Assembly (NCBI RefSeq): GCF_023278565.1
Contig: NC_064672.1
Location: forward strand, 2,232,001-2,296,000
From: Colletotrichum lupini
Lineage: Eukaryota > Ascomycota > Sordariomycetes > Glomerellales > Glomerellaceae
Direction: 5' to 3'
DNA length: 64,000 nucleotides
The stretch's first letter is position 1; each line of letters begins with the position of its first letter. A program made the position numbers and the translations under genes. Below the pieces are notes generated by a model, which did not search any database, was not told where the DNA came from, and was given only the letters and a program-made list of their open reading frames with translations. This document shows, in pieces, positions 37,688 through 47,051 of the stretch.

Positions 37688-37703
37688 CTTAGAATAAAGA
37701 CAT

Positions 37704-38764
37704 GGTATTTCTTCTGAGTTTTTGGCGACTGTAGTTAAGATTACAAAGGGAGAAAGACTTTAACTTCAGCTTGCACAAGGGGGGTTTCTTATCTCAACTG
37801 ACGTGACTTTGCCTGGTGTCCGATGCTAGGATGGATGGCCATCAACACTCCACAGTAAGCAAGTAGGCACACATTCAGCCAACTGCATGAATCTAGCCTC
37901 TGCTGGTAGGATAGTCCGCAATGCCCTGGCCAGAATCCACTATCGCAGTCTTTGGTTGCATTCGTTGGTTGTCTTTGGGAGAGAATACCAACACGACAGG
38001 GCCTGAGTTCATCACGCTTTCTTTATTTCCGGGCGAACAGCTCATGAGCTCTGAGCGACCTTATTCGAAAAGGCACAGCACATCGGTTTTCTTTCTACTC
38101 GCAGACCGAAAGCGAGTTTCACTTTGCGAACCATTAACAACTGGAAGTCATGTCTATCCACTGACACAGGCTTGGACAAGTGGATATGGGGATGCATGTA
38201 CCTAGCCTGCTCCCTATGTCTGTAGCCTTCCGCAAGTTCACATTTGTATCCTCAATTTGACAAGGTCGAAGTAGCAGTTCTGTTACGTGTGCGGTTCCGA
38301 GGATTCAGGCACCTTTCACTTTGGTTTATAGAGGCATTCAAGATGCGTTGTTACCAGTGCGCATTGCCGAACAAATTTCACCTTGCTGACCATGGGCTTG
38401 TCAGTGAAACCAAAAATGGATGATGTCCCGCGCAACCAAAGTCCATCTAACGGTTGGAGCTAGGGACGGCACCACGGATCTCGTCCCGCGGCGAAACTCC
38501 CCGCGCCGCACACTCATTTGACAGATACGGATCGGCGTAGAACTTTTGTGTGGATGGCGCAAGTCAGTGGATCACTGCAGGGGATTTGCTGCAGGCATTC
38601 CGAAAGCTACAGCGCTAGCAACATCTATCGTACCATGCGTGCTGTGCCAACAGTCCCAACCAACGGTGCAGAGGGCAATTCTTGAAGAATGCATACATTG
38701 GCCTCGGTCCGTAGTGAAGCGGTCATGATGGAGGAGTTAATTGTTGCTGGATTGATTGACTAAG
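37704..38764. other. former GMC upstream region
   Basis: About 1 kb upstream of the original GMC start codon. Base composition returns to about 50% GC abruptly, so RIP has not spread far. It includes a C/G-rich stretch near 38460-38515 that could be promoter. Short open frames at 37921 and 38546 show no motif. Confidence 0.4.
38760..38764. repeat. target-site duplication of solo LTR, left copy (CTAAG)
   Basis: CTAAG precedes the solo LTR and is repeated at 38970-38974. Confidence 0.88.
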
Positions 38765-38969
38765 TGTCGGATTGGAAGTCCAATTCGACCGCGGCATACA
38801 GCCGACTGCGCAGGGGCCAATTGGGGGCCCTATTTACGATTATCGTAGCCAGCCCAACCTACGGTTGGAACCTCCTTTTTACACCTACTACGCAGATATT
38901 CATATAGTTCAATTGATCTCTTCGTCAACTACGGTTCGAACCAACTACCCTGTAATAGGGATACCAACA
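38765..38969 (+). repeat. solo LTR of the same Copia family
   Basis: 205 bp from TGTCGG to CCAACA, flanked by the 5-bp duplication CTAAG, so it came from an element that integrated here and was later reduced to one LTR by LTR-LTR recombination. It retains its CpA and TpG sites and is essentially free of RIP, and so serves as the reference sequence for the mutated LTRs of elements 1 and 2. Confidence 0.93.
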
Positions 38970-38974
38970 CTAAG
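38970..38974. repeat. target-site duplication of solo LTR, right copy (CTAAG)
   Basis: Second copy of CTAAG directly after the solo LTR. Confidence 0.88.
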
Positions 38975-39646
38975 TATTGTCCTCTCGCTGGCAAGCGCCT
39001 GGGAGCTTGAACATTGTGCGCAATCAGCTGGGCCATTTTCCTGTGGCCAGTATTAATGAAGTGTCAAGTTACGCTAGCTGCAGTAGTCGGCCTCGTTAAA
39101 CTTCGAATAGTCACAAGGAGACGCCAAATTTCTGGCATTACCTCTCACTGTCAAGGCCTAGACTCTTTCGGCGGCAATAACAAAGTTCAACCCGTTCCGT
39201 CTTGCGGTCTCCAGCGGCTGCATTATTTCGGTCGGCTTGGCAGAGTTGCTGAAGATTCGGGCTAACCTGAGCCTAGCGTGAACGTAAGATCAGCGGATGT
39301 TGGGCAGCTGTGCCGCATACGAGCATGGCAATTTCCGCTTGCTGTGATGCGGAGGTACTCGTTTCCGTGTTAGGCCGCCTCACAGTGACAGGACCAACAC
39401 CAGTGATCCGCGGGCACGAGTAAAACAAGCAGGGGCTCTAGCGAGCTTCAAGCGTTCGTGTCTAGCATGTTTAACAGCAGGATATCTTCAGAATCCAAAA
39501 TGAGATGATGGGTTGGTTTCTTTGTTTTATTTTGGATTTTGTCCAAATCCGAACGATCGCGCTCGACAATATTTCCTTCAATCTCTTTGAGGCGAGATGT
39601 AGACAACGCCTTCTGGGTAGTTCTCGCTAAGGTACTGCCCGCTATT
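38975..39646. other. intergenic upstream of the 7TM gene
   Basis: Nothing recognised beyond the likely promoter of the next gene. The 7TM frame is open back to 39539, so an earlier start cannot be excluded. Confidence 0.4.
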
Positions 39647-40877
39647 ATGGCGTTCCATGCTGTCAGCTTTCCAACCTTGCCGATAGTCAAGGCTCATCTT
39701 CTCGTGAACTGCGTATTGGTTCTCTTCGCAGTTCTTATAGTCACGCTCCGTTTCTTCGCACGCTTCTCTTCGGGGGCTAAGCTGTGGTGGGATGATCTCC
39801 TCATTCTCCTTGCAGTGCCTCAGGGCATCGGGATGTTAGTAATCCAAGGCTTGTGTGAGTACTCGGCCCCAAAACGAGGAACATAGTTCTGAATGGACCT
39901 GACGAATCTGCTATCAGGGTCACCCATGGGTATCGGTTACCCGATCACAGACACCCTTCCAAACATCGTCATCATCCTCAAACTTCTAGTTGCCTACGAG
40001 TTCATATTCGCGACCTGTATCAGCACCATCAAACTCACGGTCATGTTTTTCTACCTTCGAGTCTTTGTCAACCCAGGACTCCGAACCGCGACAAAATTCG
40101 CCATGGGCTTTGTCATGGTCTGGACAACGGCCAACATCCTCCAGGTCTTCTTGATATGCCATCCATTCGAGGCAACATATAATCCAGCTGTCACGGGCAA
40201 GTGTGGAAATCAGATAGCATCGTTCATCGCCATCGGTGCTTTCAATGTCATTACAGACATCATGATTTTAACATTGCCGATATCGACTGTCTGGGCACTC
40301 AAAATGAGTACGCCTGCCAAACTTGGTATCATCGCCGTCTTCTCAACAGGCTTGATGTATGGCTGCCTTTGTATCCCTCCCCTTTGGCTGTAGGCTAACA
40401 AGAAAACGAAACAGAGTCAGCGTAGTTGCCATCATCCGCATCGTTAGCCTCACCAACCTCGATCTCCAGAACTTGACTGAAACAATGATATGGGCCGACT
40501 TTTGGTCGACCGTGGAGCCGAATTTCGGTATAATATGTGTTAGCATGCCGATGCTGGGATCACTGTACTCGCGGTGCACAGCTCGGCGGGGTGCTTCAAA
40601 GCTAGACGGGCCTTCGGACGCCAGCGGCTACAACAATTCAAATAAGTTGAGACGATCGCACACAAGCGCACCTGGTACTATCGTTTTGGCTACCATATAC
40701 TCCCCGGAAAACGATGTACGCTATCGGTCTGAGGTTGCTTCGTTCGGACGTAACGGAAAGAACGATGATAGTGGGGATGACTTCGAGTCACGCCTGACCC
40801 CTGAACAAGAGCTTTTGGGCAGAGATAAAGTGATACAGGTAGAAACGCAGTGGACCGTGTCTCGCCAAGAGGCTTGA
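39647..40877 (+). CDS. fungal rhodopsin-domain (SAT4-like) seven-helix integral membrane protein
   Basis: Plasma-membrane protein of the large fungal rhodopsin-like/SAT4 family, related in form to PTH11-type receptors; ligand unknown. Exons 39647-39854, 39918-40356 and 40415-40877 join to 370 codons (369 aa), normal for the family. Seen: hydrophobic helices such as LLVNCVLVLFAVLIVTLRFF, the WWDDLLILLA block after helix 1, FIFATCISTIKLTVMFFYLR, FVMVWTTANILQVFLICHPF, and the ITDIMILTLPISTVWAL helix with the family's D-x-x-x-x-x-L-P pattern, then a polar cytosolic tail of about 130 residues. No CFEM Cys-rich domain precedes the helices, so it is not a classical PTH11. The start at 39647 places the N-terminus just before helix 1. 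A Zn2Cys6 regulator follows 510 bp downstream on the same strand. Confidence 0.87.
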
Positions 40878-41385
40878 TGCATTTCTTTACCAAGAGATCC
40901 AAAGTTTTCATTTGTGATAAAATTGAAAATTTGACCCGACCGCCCTCGGCTTAGTTGTGATTGAGTGAGGCAATTGAGGTGGCCAGGTGCGAGAGTATCA
41001 ATGCTAACGCTCGCATATTACACTTGGACAATTGACGACGGTTGTCAGATCTTGTGGGCTGAACACATGGCATTATACTAATTGCTCCCCTTTAAGCTTC
41101 TTCGAGAAACCTTCATAAGGCAAACAGTAATAAACTACAATTGAGCGGCATGGCGTCACTCGGCGCCGCGTCTTATAAGATCCCGAGGCCTCGGTAACGG
41201 TTACCTAATCAGGAAAACCGGACCCGACGCCGACTAGCACGGGCCGTGTCTGCGTGGCCGTTCGACTCGTCTTTGCCATGACGTCTCACGACGGCCCCGA
41301 GATTTTACAAATTTTCGGCTTCCTTCTTTCTACTTTCGTCTTCTTTCGGAAATCCAGCCCGTATTGGACGACGACTTTACCGAAT
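40878..41385. other. intergenic between 7TM gene and Zn2Cys6 gene
   Basis: 508 bp with no gene; it should hold the regulator's promoter. GC-rich palindrome-like CGG/CCG triplets occur (for example around 41160-41240), as in Zn2Cys6 binding sites, but no clear inverted CGG pair was established. Confidence 0.35.
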
Positions 41386-44219
41386 ATGCCCAGTAACGCC
41401 TCAAGCTCTAGAACCCACAAGTCGTGCGATGCATGCACGTCGCGCAAAGTCCGATGTCCAGGTAGGCGTGCTTGATGCTGCGTCGACATGTGCAGATATC
41501 TCAATGGAATGATAGCTAATCACCAAATTAGGCCCAGGGTCATCTGGAACTTGTAACAATTGCACGGTAATATTTAGCACCTATCGGCATAATTCTCGCG
41601 ACCTCTTTCGACGCCTGTACTGACACAATTTCCGCAGAGAAGGAAGAGCGAGTGCGTTTTCGGCGTGAGGAAACTGGCCCGCAGGCCAAACAGTACGTAC
41701 CCTTTCGTTGCCATGTCCAAGGCAATATCGATTTTATGTCTTCGGGGCTCTTGAGGACTCATTAACAATCTTACGGACGATTAGTTCAAAGACAATTCTT
41801 CCCTACGAGCCGGTCTTCCGGCACGCCTGATGAGATACAACAAGGGTGCACCGTATCGGTTTTAGACTTCGCAACACTGCCAACACCGGCATCTAAGTCA
41901 CCGGATCCGACAATCTCGGAGAAATCATCCACTCCCGATCCAAATGCCCGACGGCCCGCCCCGCACCGGATTCCGGAACTCTACGTGGATCGAGTACTCG
42001 ATAGAGCTCGTAAAGCTCCGAGATCAACCAGGCCTTCCGAGGCCTCCAACTATGTCAAAGTAAGTCCACATTGATAGCCCCACTTTCTTGAACTTCTGCT
42101 CACTCCGAAAAGGGTTATGGTATTTTTGGTAAGTGCAATGTACTTCTAAGGGGAAATTCCATATCTCACCCTACCATCTCACGTACCCAATGACGCCCTG
42201 ACCAGTAAGTCATAGGCGGTACGAAGAATTTGACCTTCTTTTCTGAAGGGAGATTGAAATCCCTCGCACAATGCCTCGGCCATGAGAAAGTCCACGATCT
42301 GGTCGGGCGAATTGCAAGCGCTGTTGAGGAACGCGGGAGGTTCGTCAAACTCCGTGCTTGTAGTTTGAATCGTCGACCTGAGCGCCCGGCCTGCCTTGAC
42401 GACAAAGCCCTTCTCGCAAAGTATGTCAAATGTAAGTAATCTTCTTCTCCCACTCTTCTTGACTGTTATTTCGCAATGAGCTTATCATAAGCAGTATATT
42501 TTGAGCAAGTACACCCTCGGTTCCCGTTCCTCGACCGCGACGCATTCGAGAGGACTGCTTTTAGTCAGGATCAGCCTCACTCTGCGCCCAAAAGCAAGTC
42601 ATGGATATGTCTCTATCATTCCGTTCTTGCTCTTGGTTGTCAATACGACGGTGGTGGGTCTTTTGAGCCTGGGGAAGGTGATGCATGGAAGTTCTTCTCA
42701 ATCGCTCTAGCCAACTTTGCCGATTTGATCATGCTACCAGACACTCTTACAACTTTCCAAGCTGTAGTAGCAATGATGATATACTCGCTTGGTATTGCTG
42801 GTATTGTGCTGGAGCACGTCCTCATGTCAGAAGCAGCCCGGCGAGCACAGAATCTCGCCGACGCGAAGTTTGTCGGAGCCGCAGCAGACGCATTCCGGCG
42901 GACTTTTTGGGTGTTTTACTCATTGGAAAAGATCAATAGCTTCCATCATGGTAGATCATCTGTGAGCTCAATCCCCTGACTGACTATTTTGTCTCTTCCG
43001 ACTGACATCCCCGAAAAGGCAATCATGGACTGCGATATATCCTGCTCCGTTCCATCCACACCCGAATCCTTCTTCTCTGGCGGCTTCGATTGGTTTTTAT
43101 GTTTCGTCAGCCACGCGCGTCTGCTATCCCGGGCAAACACATCACTCTTCTCTGTTGGCGTATCCGACAACCCCGGGGAGTACCACCTAGACATCATCGA
43201 TCAGCTTCTGGACGAGCTCGAAGATTGGAGAAACTCACTGCCGGATAACGGCTTCAGGCCAGGCGGCTGGGTCAAACCTCACTCAATCATTGAAGACCAA
43301 GAGCGTACAGTTGCTCTAGTCACTCATTTTCTCTACTACAGTTTCCTCCTGACGATTTCTCGAATGGCTTTGAGGTACTTGCCAGTGTCAGAAAACTCTC
43401 CAGACTGTTCTCGTCGAGATGACACTCTGAACACTGTAGAGCACAGTGCTCGTTCCTTGCTAGAATTGATCTCGATAATAGACATGTCGCCCTACACCCC
43501 CATGTGGTAAGTCGCACTTCCGATCCCAGTGTGCCTTGAATAACATAGGTCGTTACAGGATGATGGCAACAATTCCCATCATGGCCTTTTTTGTCTTATT
43601 CGATCTCGTCATCCATAATCCTCGGCAAATTCATACAGCAACCAACTTGGCGTTGCTTGACGTGGTAAAGGGCCACTGCAGCCGAATGGAAATGATCTCG
43701 AATGGTGCGATACCAGGATCCATGGTTGGCGAGTTTGCACAGATCGCTCGAAGTTATGTGAACGAGGTCAACGGACGGAGTCCAACCGGCCTGACACCAC
43801 ATGCGCCATCTGAAGCATTCGAGGCACTCACTACACAGCCTCAATGGTCACTACCCCAGCAACCCAATTATGACGTCGCTTCAACGGACATTCACACGGA
43901 CTTCTCGACTGTAAGTAAACCTATCACTGGATACTGTCAGCGAGCGGTACTTCACGGGGGCGATGTAGCATTAACGGAAATATTACAGATGAACTTGGCC
44001 TCTAACTCGACTATGACGGGACGTATGGATATCGAAGCACCCGCGGCTGTCCCCAGTCCGCTCGTCGGAACTGACGTGATGAATCTCTTCGAAGGCTGGC
44101 TCCCCGACCTGGATCCCATGTTCTTCCACACTATGAGCGCTCAGAACAACATGGACCAATCGACATCTCAGCAGGACTTCCCGATTTCCTCGGATCCGTT
44201 GTATGGACATCCCTCTTGA
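41386..44219 (+). CDS. Zn2Cys6 fungal-type transcription factor
   Basis: Nuclear DNA-binding regulator. Ten exons (41386-41461, 41532-41566, 41638-41692, 41785-42059, 42113-42128, 42210-42431, 42495-42961, 43019-43506, 43559-43910, 43989-44219) sum to 739 codons (738 aa) with every junction in phase. The zinc cluster is at residues 14-43: Cys14, 17, 24, 33, 36 and 43 in C-x2-C-x6-C-x8-C-x2-C-x6-C spacing. The fungal-specific regulatory domain follows, with YFEQVHPRFPFLDRDAF, LYHSVLALGCQYD and AFRRTFWVFYSLEK. Exon 5 is only 16 nt, and the acceptor before exon 6 (after 42209) was chosen because the earlier CAG would create a stop; these two are the least certain joints. The last intron (78 bp) is open and in frame. 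Targets unknown; it may regulate the neighbouring 7TM or VOC genes. Confidence 0.85.
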
Positions 44220-44336
44220 CGTATAATATTATTGTACCCAATAAACTCCCGTTACGTGGTACATCCCGCAAAATATCAAAATTCAATTACGATGTCCAGT
44301 CAGGCAGCCTAAGTCGATGTGCATAACACTGTGAAA

Positions 44337-44765
44337 TCAGTCGGTTCCTGGATTTCCCCCCTCCAGGAACTTGAAGAATGTAAGACGATTGCCATCGTTA
44401 TCCTTAATAGTAAATTGACGGTAACCCCAAGGCGTATCTCGGATAGCTTCGACAACTTCGACGTTTCCCTTGGACAATAAAAGGTCGTGGAACTGGTCCA
44501 GACCTGCCGTGCCCAAAGCGATCATTACTCCTCCAGGATGGAACTCGTTTGGTTCGCACAGGAAGAAGTAGATGTTGGCAGCAGCCTTATTTCCTGTGTA
44601 GACGGAGCAAAAGTAGAGCGGAGAGTCATCACCATTCTCGGGCTTGGTTCCGCCCAGGGTGAACCCCAGCTCGCTCGTATAGAAGTCGACTGTGGCAGCG
44701 ATATCCCGCGAGCTAAGCGACAGGATTATCTTCCAAGCCGACCCGATACCCTCGCCTTCGGCCAT
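44337..44765 (-). CDS. VOC-family protein (glyoxalase/bleomycin-resistance fold)
   Basis: Small metal-dependent or ligand-binding protein of the vicinal oxygen chelate superfamily. The first beta-alpha module reads WKIILSLSSRDIAATVDFYT then SELGFTLGG, and the end reads DTPWGYRQFTIKDNDGNRLT, both typical of VOC domains. I chose the ATG at 44765, giving 142 aa, because the open frame upstream to 44879 (38 more residues, Pro/Asn-rich) does not look like part of the fold. One VOC module is usually a half-site, so a homodimer is expected. Possible roles include glyoxal detoxification, dioxygenase activity or drug sequestration. It converges on the Zn2Cys6 gene with only 117 bp between stop codons. 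Confidence 0.78.
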   Translation of the reverse strand: MAEGEGIGSAWKIILSLSSRDIAATVDFYTSELGFTLGGTKPENGDDSPLYFCSVYTGNKAAANIYFFLCEPNEFHPGGVMIALGTAGLDQFHDLLLSKGNVEVVEAIRDTPWGYRQFTIKDNDGNRLTFFKFLEGGNPGTD

Positions 44766-45959
44766 GTACGTGAATCCGGTGTTTGTTGCGTAACCTTTTG
44801 CCCAGTCCCCGATGGGATAATTACATGCGTTAATGTTGTCACTTCGTGGTATTCGAGACTGGGGTCTGCCTGATCGCACGGATCAACGCGGCTTCTCCCT
44901 CCTTTTTTATGCACTCCGCGTTAGGACAGTCGGGGCAGCGCAAGTATATCAGATGGATTGGGTGAACGGACACCGAAGGCCGATCGATGACTGATGTCAA
45001 TATCTATGCCGTGTAGAGAATTTGTTGTGTTAGGAGAGCGGTGAAGAAAATTCTAAACCGGACCACCGGCACTACATGAAGGAAGTTTCAGACGAATCGG
45101 TTGTGGTGGGTGGGATGGACAACGTCATGGTCACATTCGAGTCCAAGCCCATCCGCGTGAGGGACACACTCCTTTTCTTTTCTTTTCTTTTCTTCTTCTT
45201 GGCCTGTCTCTTTCAGCCTCCTCCTCGGGTATTTCCCCTCTTTTTCATCCGAGACTGTGCTCCATCGGCACCGTCAGCAAGCCAAGATGGTAACCTCAAT
45301 CCATTGGCTAAACGTGGCCTAGCTCAGGTTGCTTCCGCATTTTCGGAGACTACCACGACTACCTAGATGTAGGAAGTTGAAGAAGGGTCAGGTGGACCGA
45401 ACTCAAAATGCAAAATTCGCCCGGCATTGCTGACTGGCCCGTCATCGGAAGTGCCCCGCGTGAGGGGCAGCTCAAACTAAACTCGTTTGTTCCTAGATTA
45501 GCAAACTCTTATGCCGTCCGACTCAATAACGTCGGTGATAATAAGCTCGGCGCCGGCGCGCGCGGGGTTTCCAAGAGTTCGAAAATAGCGGATTCTCGCC
45601 GAGAGTCGCAGGCCAAGCAGGGTCATTGCATCGCATTAGCGATATGGTATTGATCCCCTTTAAGCCCTTGTTGCCTTTAGATAGACGTTTGGTGGGAGCT
45701 CCACCTCTGATGAACAGGAGCTGTAAGATTATGTTTGCAATGGACTGGATAACAGCACGACTTATGGAGTGTTTCAAAACATAATATTACATAGATCAAC
45801 CCGTATATTCATCGTAGGGTATTAACTAAGAACTAGAAGGTTCGTAGATTCATTACTGCGTTCATCATTGCGCACTTGAGAACTGTAATCGTCGCCGCAA
45901 AATTGCAGCTAAAGCAGCCAAGAAAAACACCATCGCTTCAACACAAACGTGTCGCCTCT
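44766..45959. other. intergenic
   Basis: No supported gene. Open frames at 45076-45366 and 45408-45777 lack motifs. It contains a (CTTTT)n microsatellite. Confidence 0.4.
45172..45200. repeat. CTTTT microsatellite
   Basis: Four to five consecutive CTTTT units followed by CTT units, in noncoding sequence. Confidence 0.7.
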
Positions 45960-47051
45960 CTAGATAATTTCATATCTGCGCAGAACAGCAAGGACCAGGG
46001 GCGGAATGCCTCGGAGATCGTTCTCATCGGGGCCAAGTCTGGAAAAGTCATCATTTCCCCTGAGGGCTTCTTGAGCAGCGATATTTGCTTCGGGTGTATC
46101 AGCGGCACTGATATCCGCAAAGGCAGCTTCCGCGTTGGGAAAGTTGGTGATCGGAATAGCTGCAGCTTCAGCTTCGGTGACAGGACCCGCAAGAGCCTTG
46201 TTTCTGTCGCCGACACCAAGGGCTCTTGCCACTCCGGCAAGAAGATCAGTGAGCACAGGCACGGCCTTGGATGGGATCTTGATCTTCCCAGCACGACCAT
46301 CGTACTCGTCGATGGCGGCTGTGAAGTTGCCCTGAATCTGGTCGCTAATCTGGGTAGCGATGGGTTGGAAAGTTGGATCAAGCGCTTTGGTAAACTAGGC
46401 AAGAGTCAGACAGGCACTCCTCTGGATCACAGAAGACTCTTAACTTACTGCACCACCCAAATCTCCGGCCTTGTCCTTTTGAATAACCACAGAGTCGCGA
46501 ATAAGACTTCTCACGTCCAAGATTCTGAAGCCAGCCTTGTCGAACTCTGGACGCTTACCCTGGACCTCAGTCAACAAGTTGTTAATCTCCGGCTGGAGAC
46601 CAAGGAACTGTGTGCCGATCTGGGTCCTACAAGTGACAGGGTTAGCACAGACATTTCAGTTTCCCATCGGAGAATCTCAAGAAACAGCGGCTTACGATTC
46701 GTTTGCCGGCAGGGTGTTGGTGGCCTCTGCGGACTTTGTGCTGACATCGATGGTACTTCCAAGGGTGACAATCGCCTCGTTTACTTTCAGCAGCCCCACC
46801 AAGCCTTTGAGTGTGCCTCCCTCGAAGGGGACAACTGTATCATTGGCTTCGGCAACCCGCTTTCGAAGATCTGCGATCTGGTTTTGGAGGGCAGCAGCTC
46901 CTCCTCTGACAGGCTGATTATCACCTTTGCCTCCCTTCCCTTTGTCTTTGTCTCTGCCGCCGCGGCCTTTTGCCTCTGTTATTGGCATCGCCATCTGGGC
47001 ACTGGCCACGCCAAGGCAGAGAAGGAATGATAGGAGAATGTAGAGCCTCAT
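45960..47051 (-). CDS. secreted HsbA/cell-wall galactomannoprotein-like protein
   Basis: Probably a secreted wall-associated protein. Exons 46696-47051, 46449-46626 and 45960-46394 join to 323 codons (322 aa). The signal peptide MRLYILLSFLLCLGVASAQ is clear. A Lys/Gly-rich low-complexity stretch (KGRGGRDKDKGKGGKGD) follows. The rest is amphipathic helical, with regular Leu/Ile spacing around VGLLKVNEAIVTLGSTIDVS and FLGLQPEINNLLTEVQGKRP, a pattern like HsbA/cell wall mannoprotein 1 domains, whose known members bind hydrophobic surfaces and can recruit cutinase. The family call is by pattern and is moderate. No GPI signal is seen. A 384-codon open frame on the opposite strand is an antisense shadow. 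Confidence 0.68.

Larger units (their letters stand above)
28402..37703 (-). pseudogene. GMC oxidoreductase (FAD-dependent), split by a Copia insertion near its start codon
   Basis: Flavoenzyme of the glucose-methanol-choline family, oxidising an alcohol or aldehyde with H2O2 or a reduced acceptor as product; substrate unknown. Pieces: start codon and first seven codons at 37683-37703, rest of exon 1 at 30056-30262, a 49-bp intron (30007-30055), exon 2 at 28402-30006. Without the element and one GAGAT copy they join to 611 codons. Seen: FAD loop FDYIVVGGGTAGLV, GMC signature RGKMLGGSSALN, and C-terminal FHVSGSCAMMP with the catalytic His, followed by GNIQSTVYAVAE. Apart from the insertion the only lesion seen is an in-frame TAA as codon 5 (37689-37691), consistent with CAA changed by RIP. 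Exon 2 has no stop. A truncated transcript starting inside exon 1 could not encode the FAD loop. Confidence 0.88.

Noticed and set aside
45876..47030. 384-codon plus-strand open frame
   Set aside because: It is antisense to the spliced HsbA-like gene, which has a signal peptide and in-phase introns; the plus frame has no motif.
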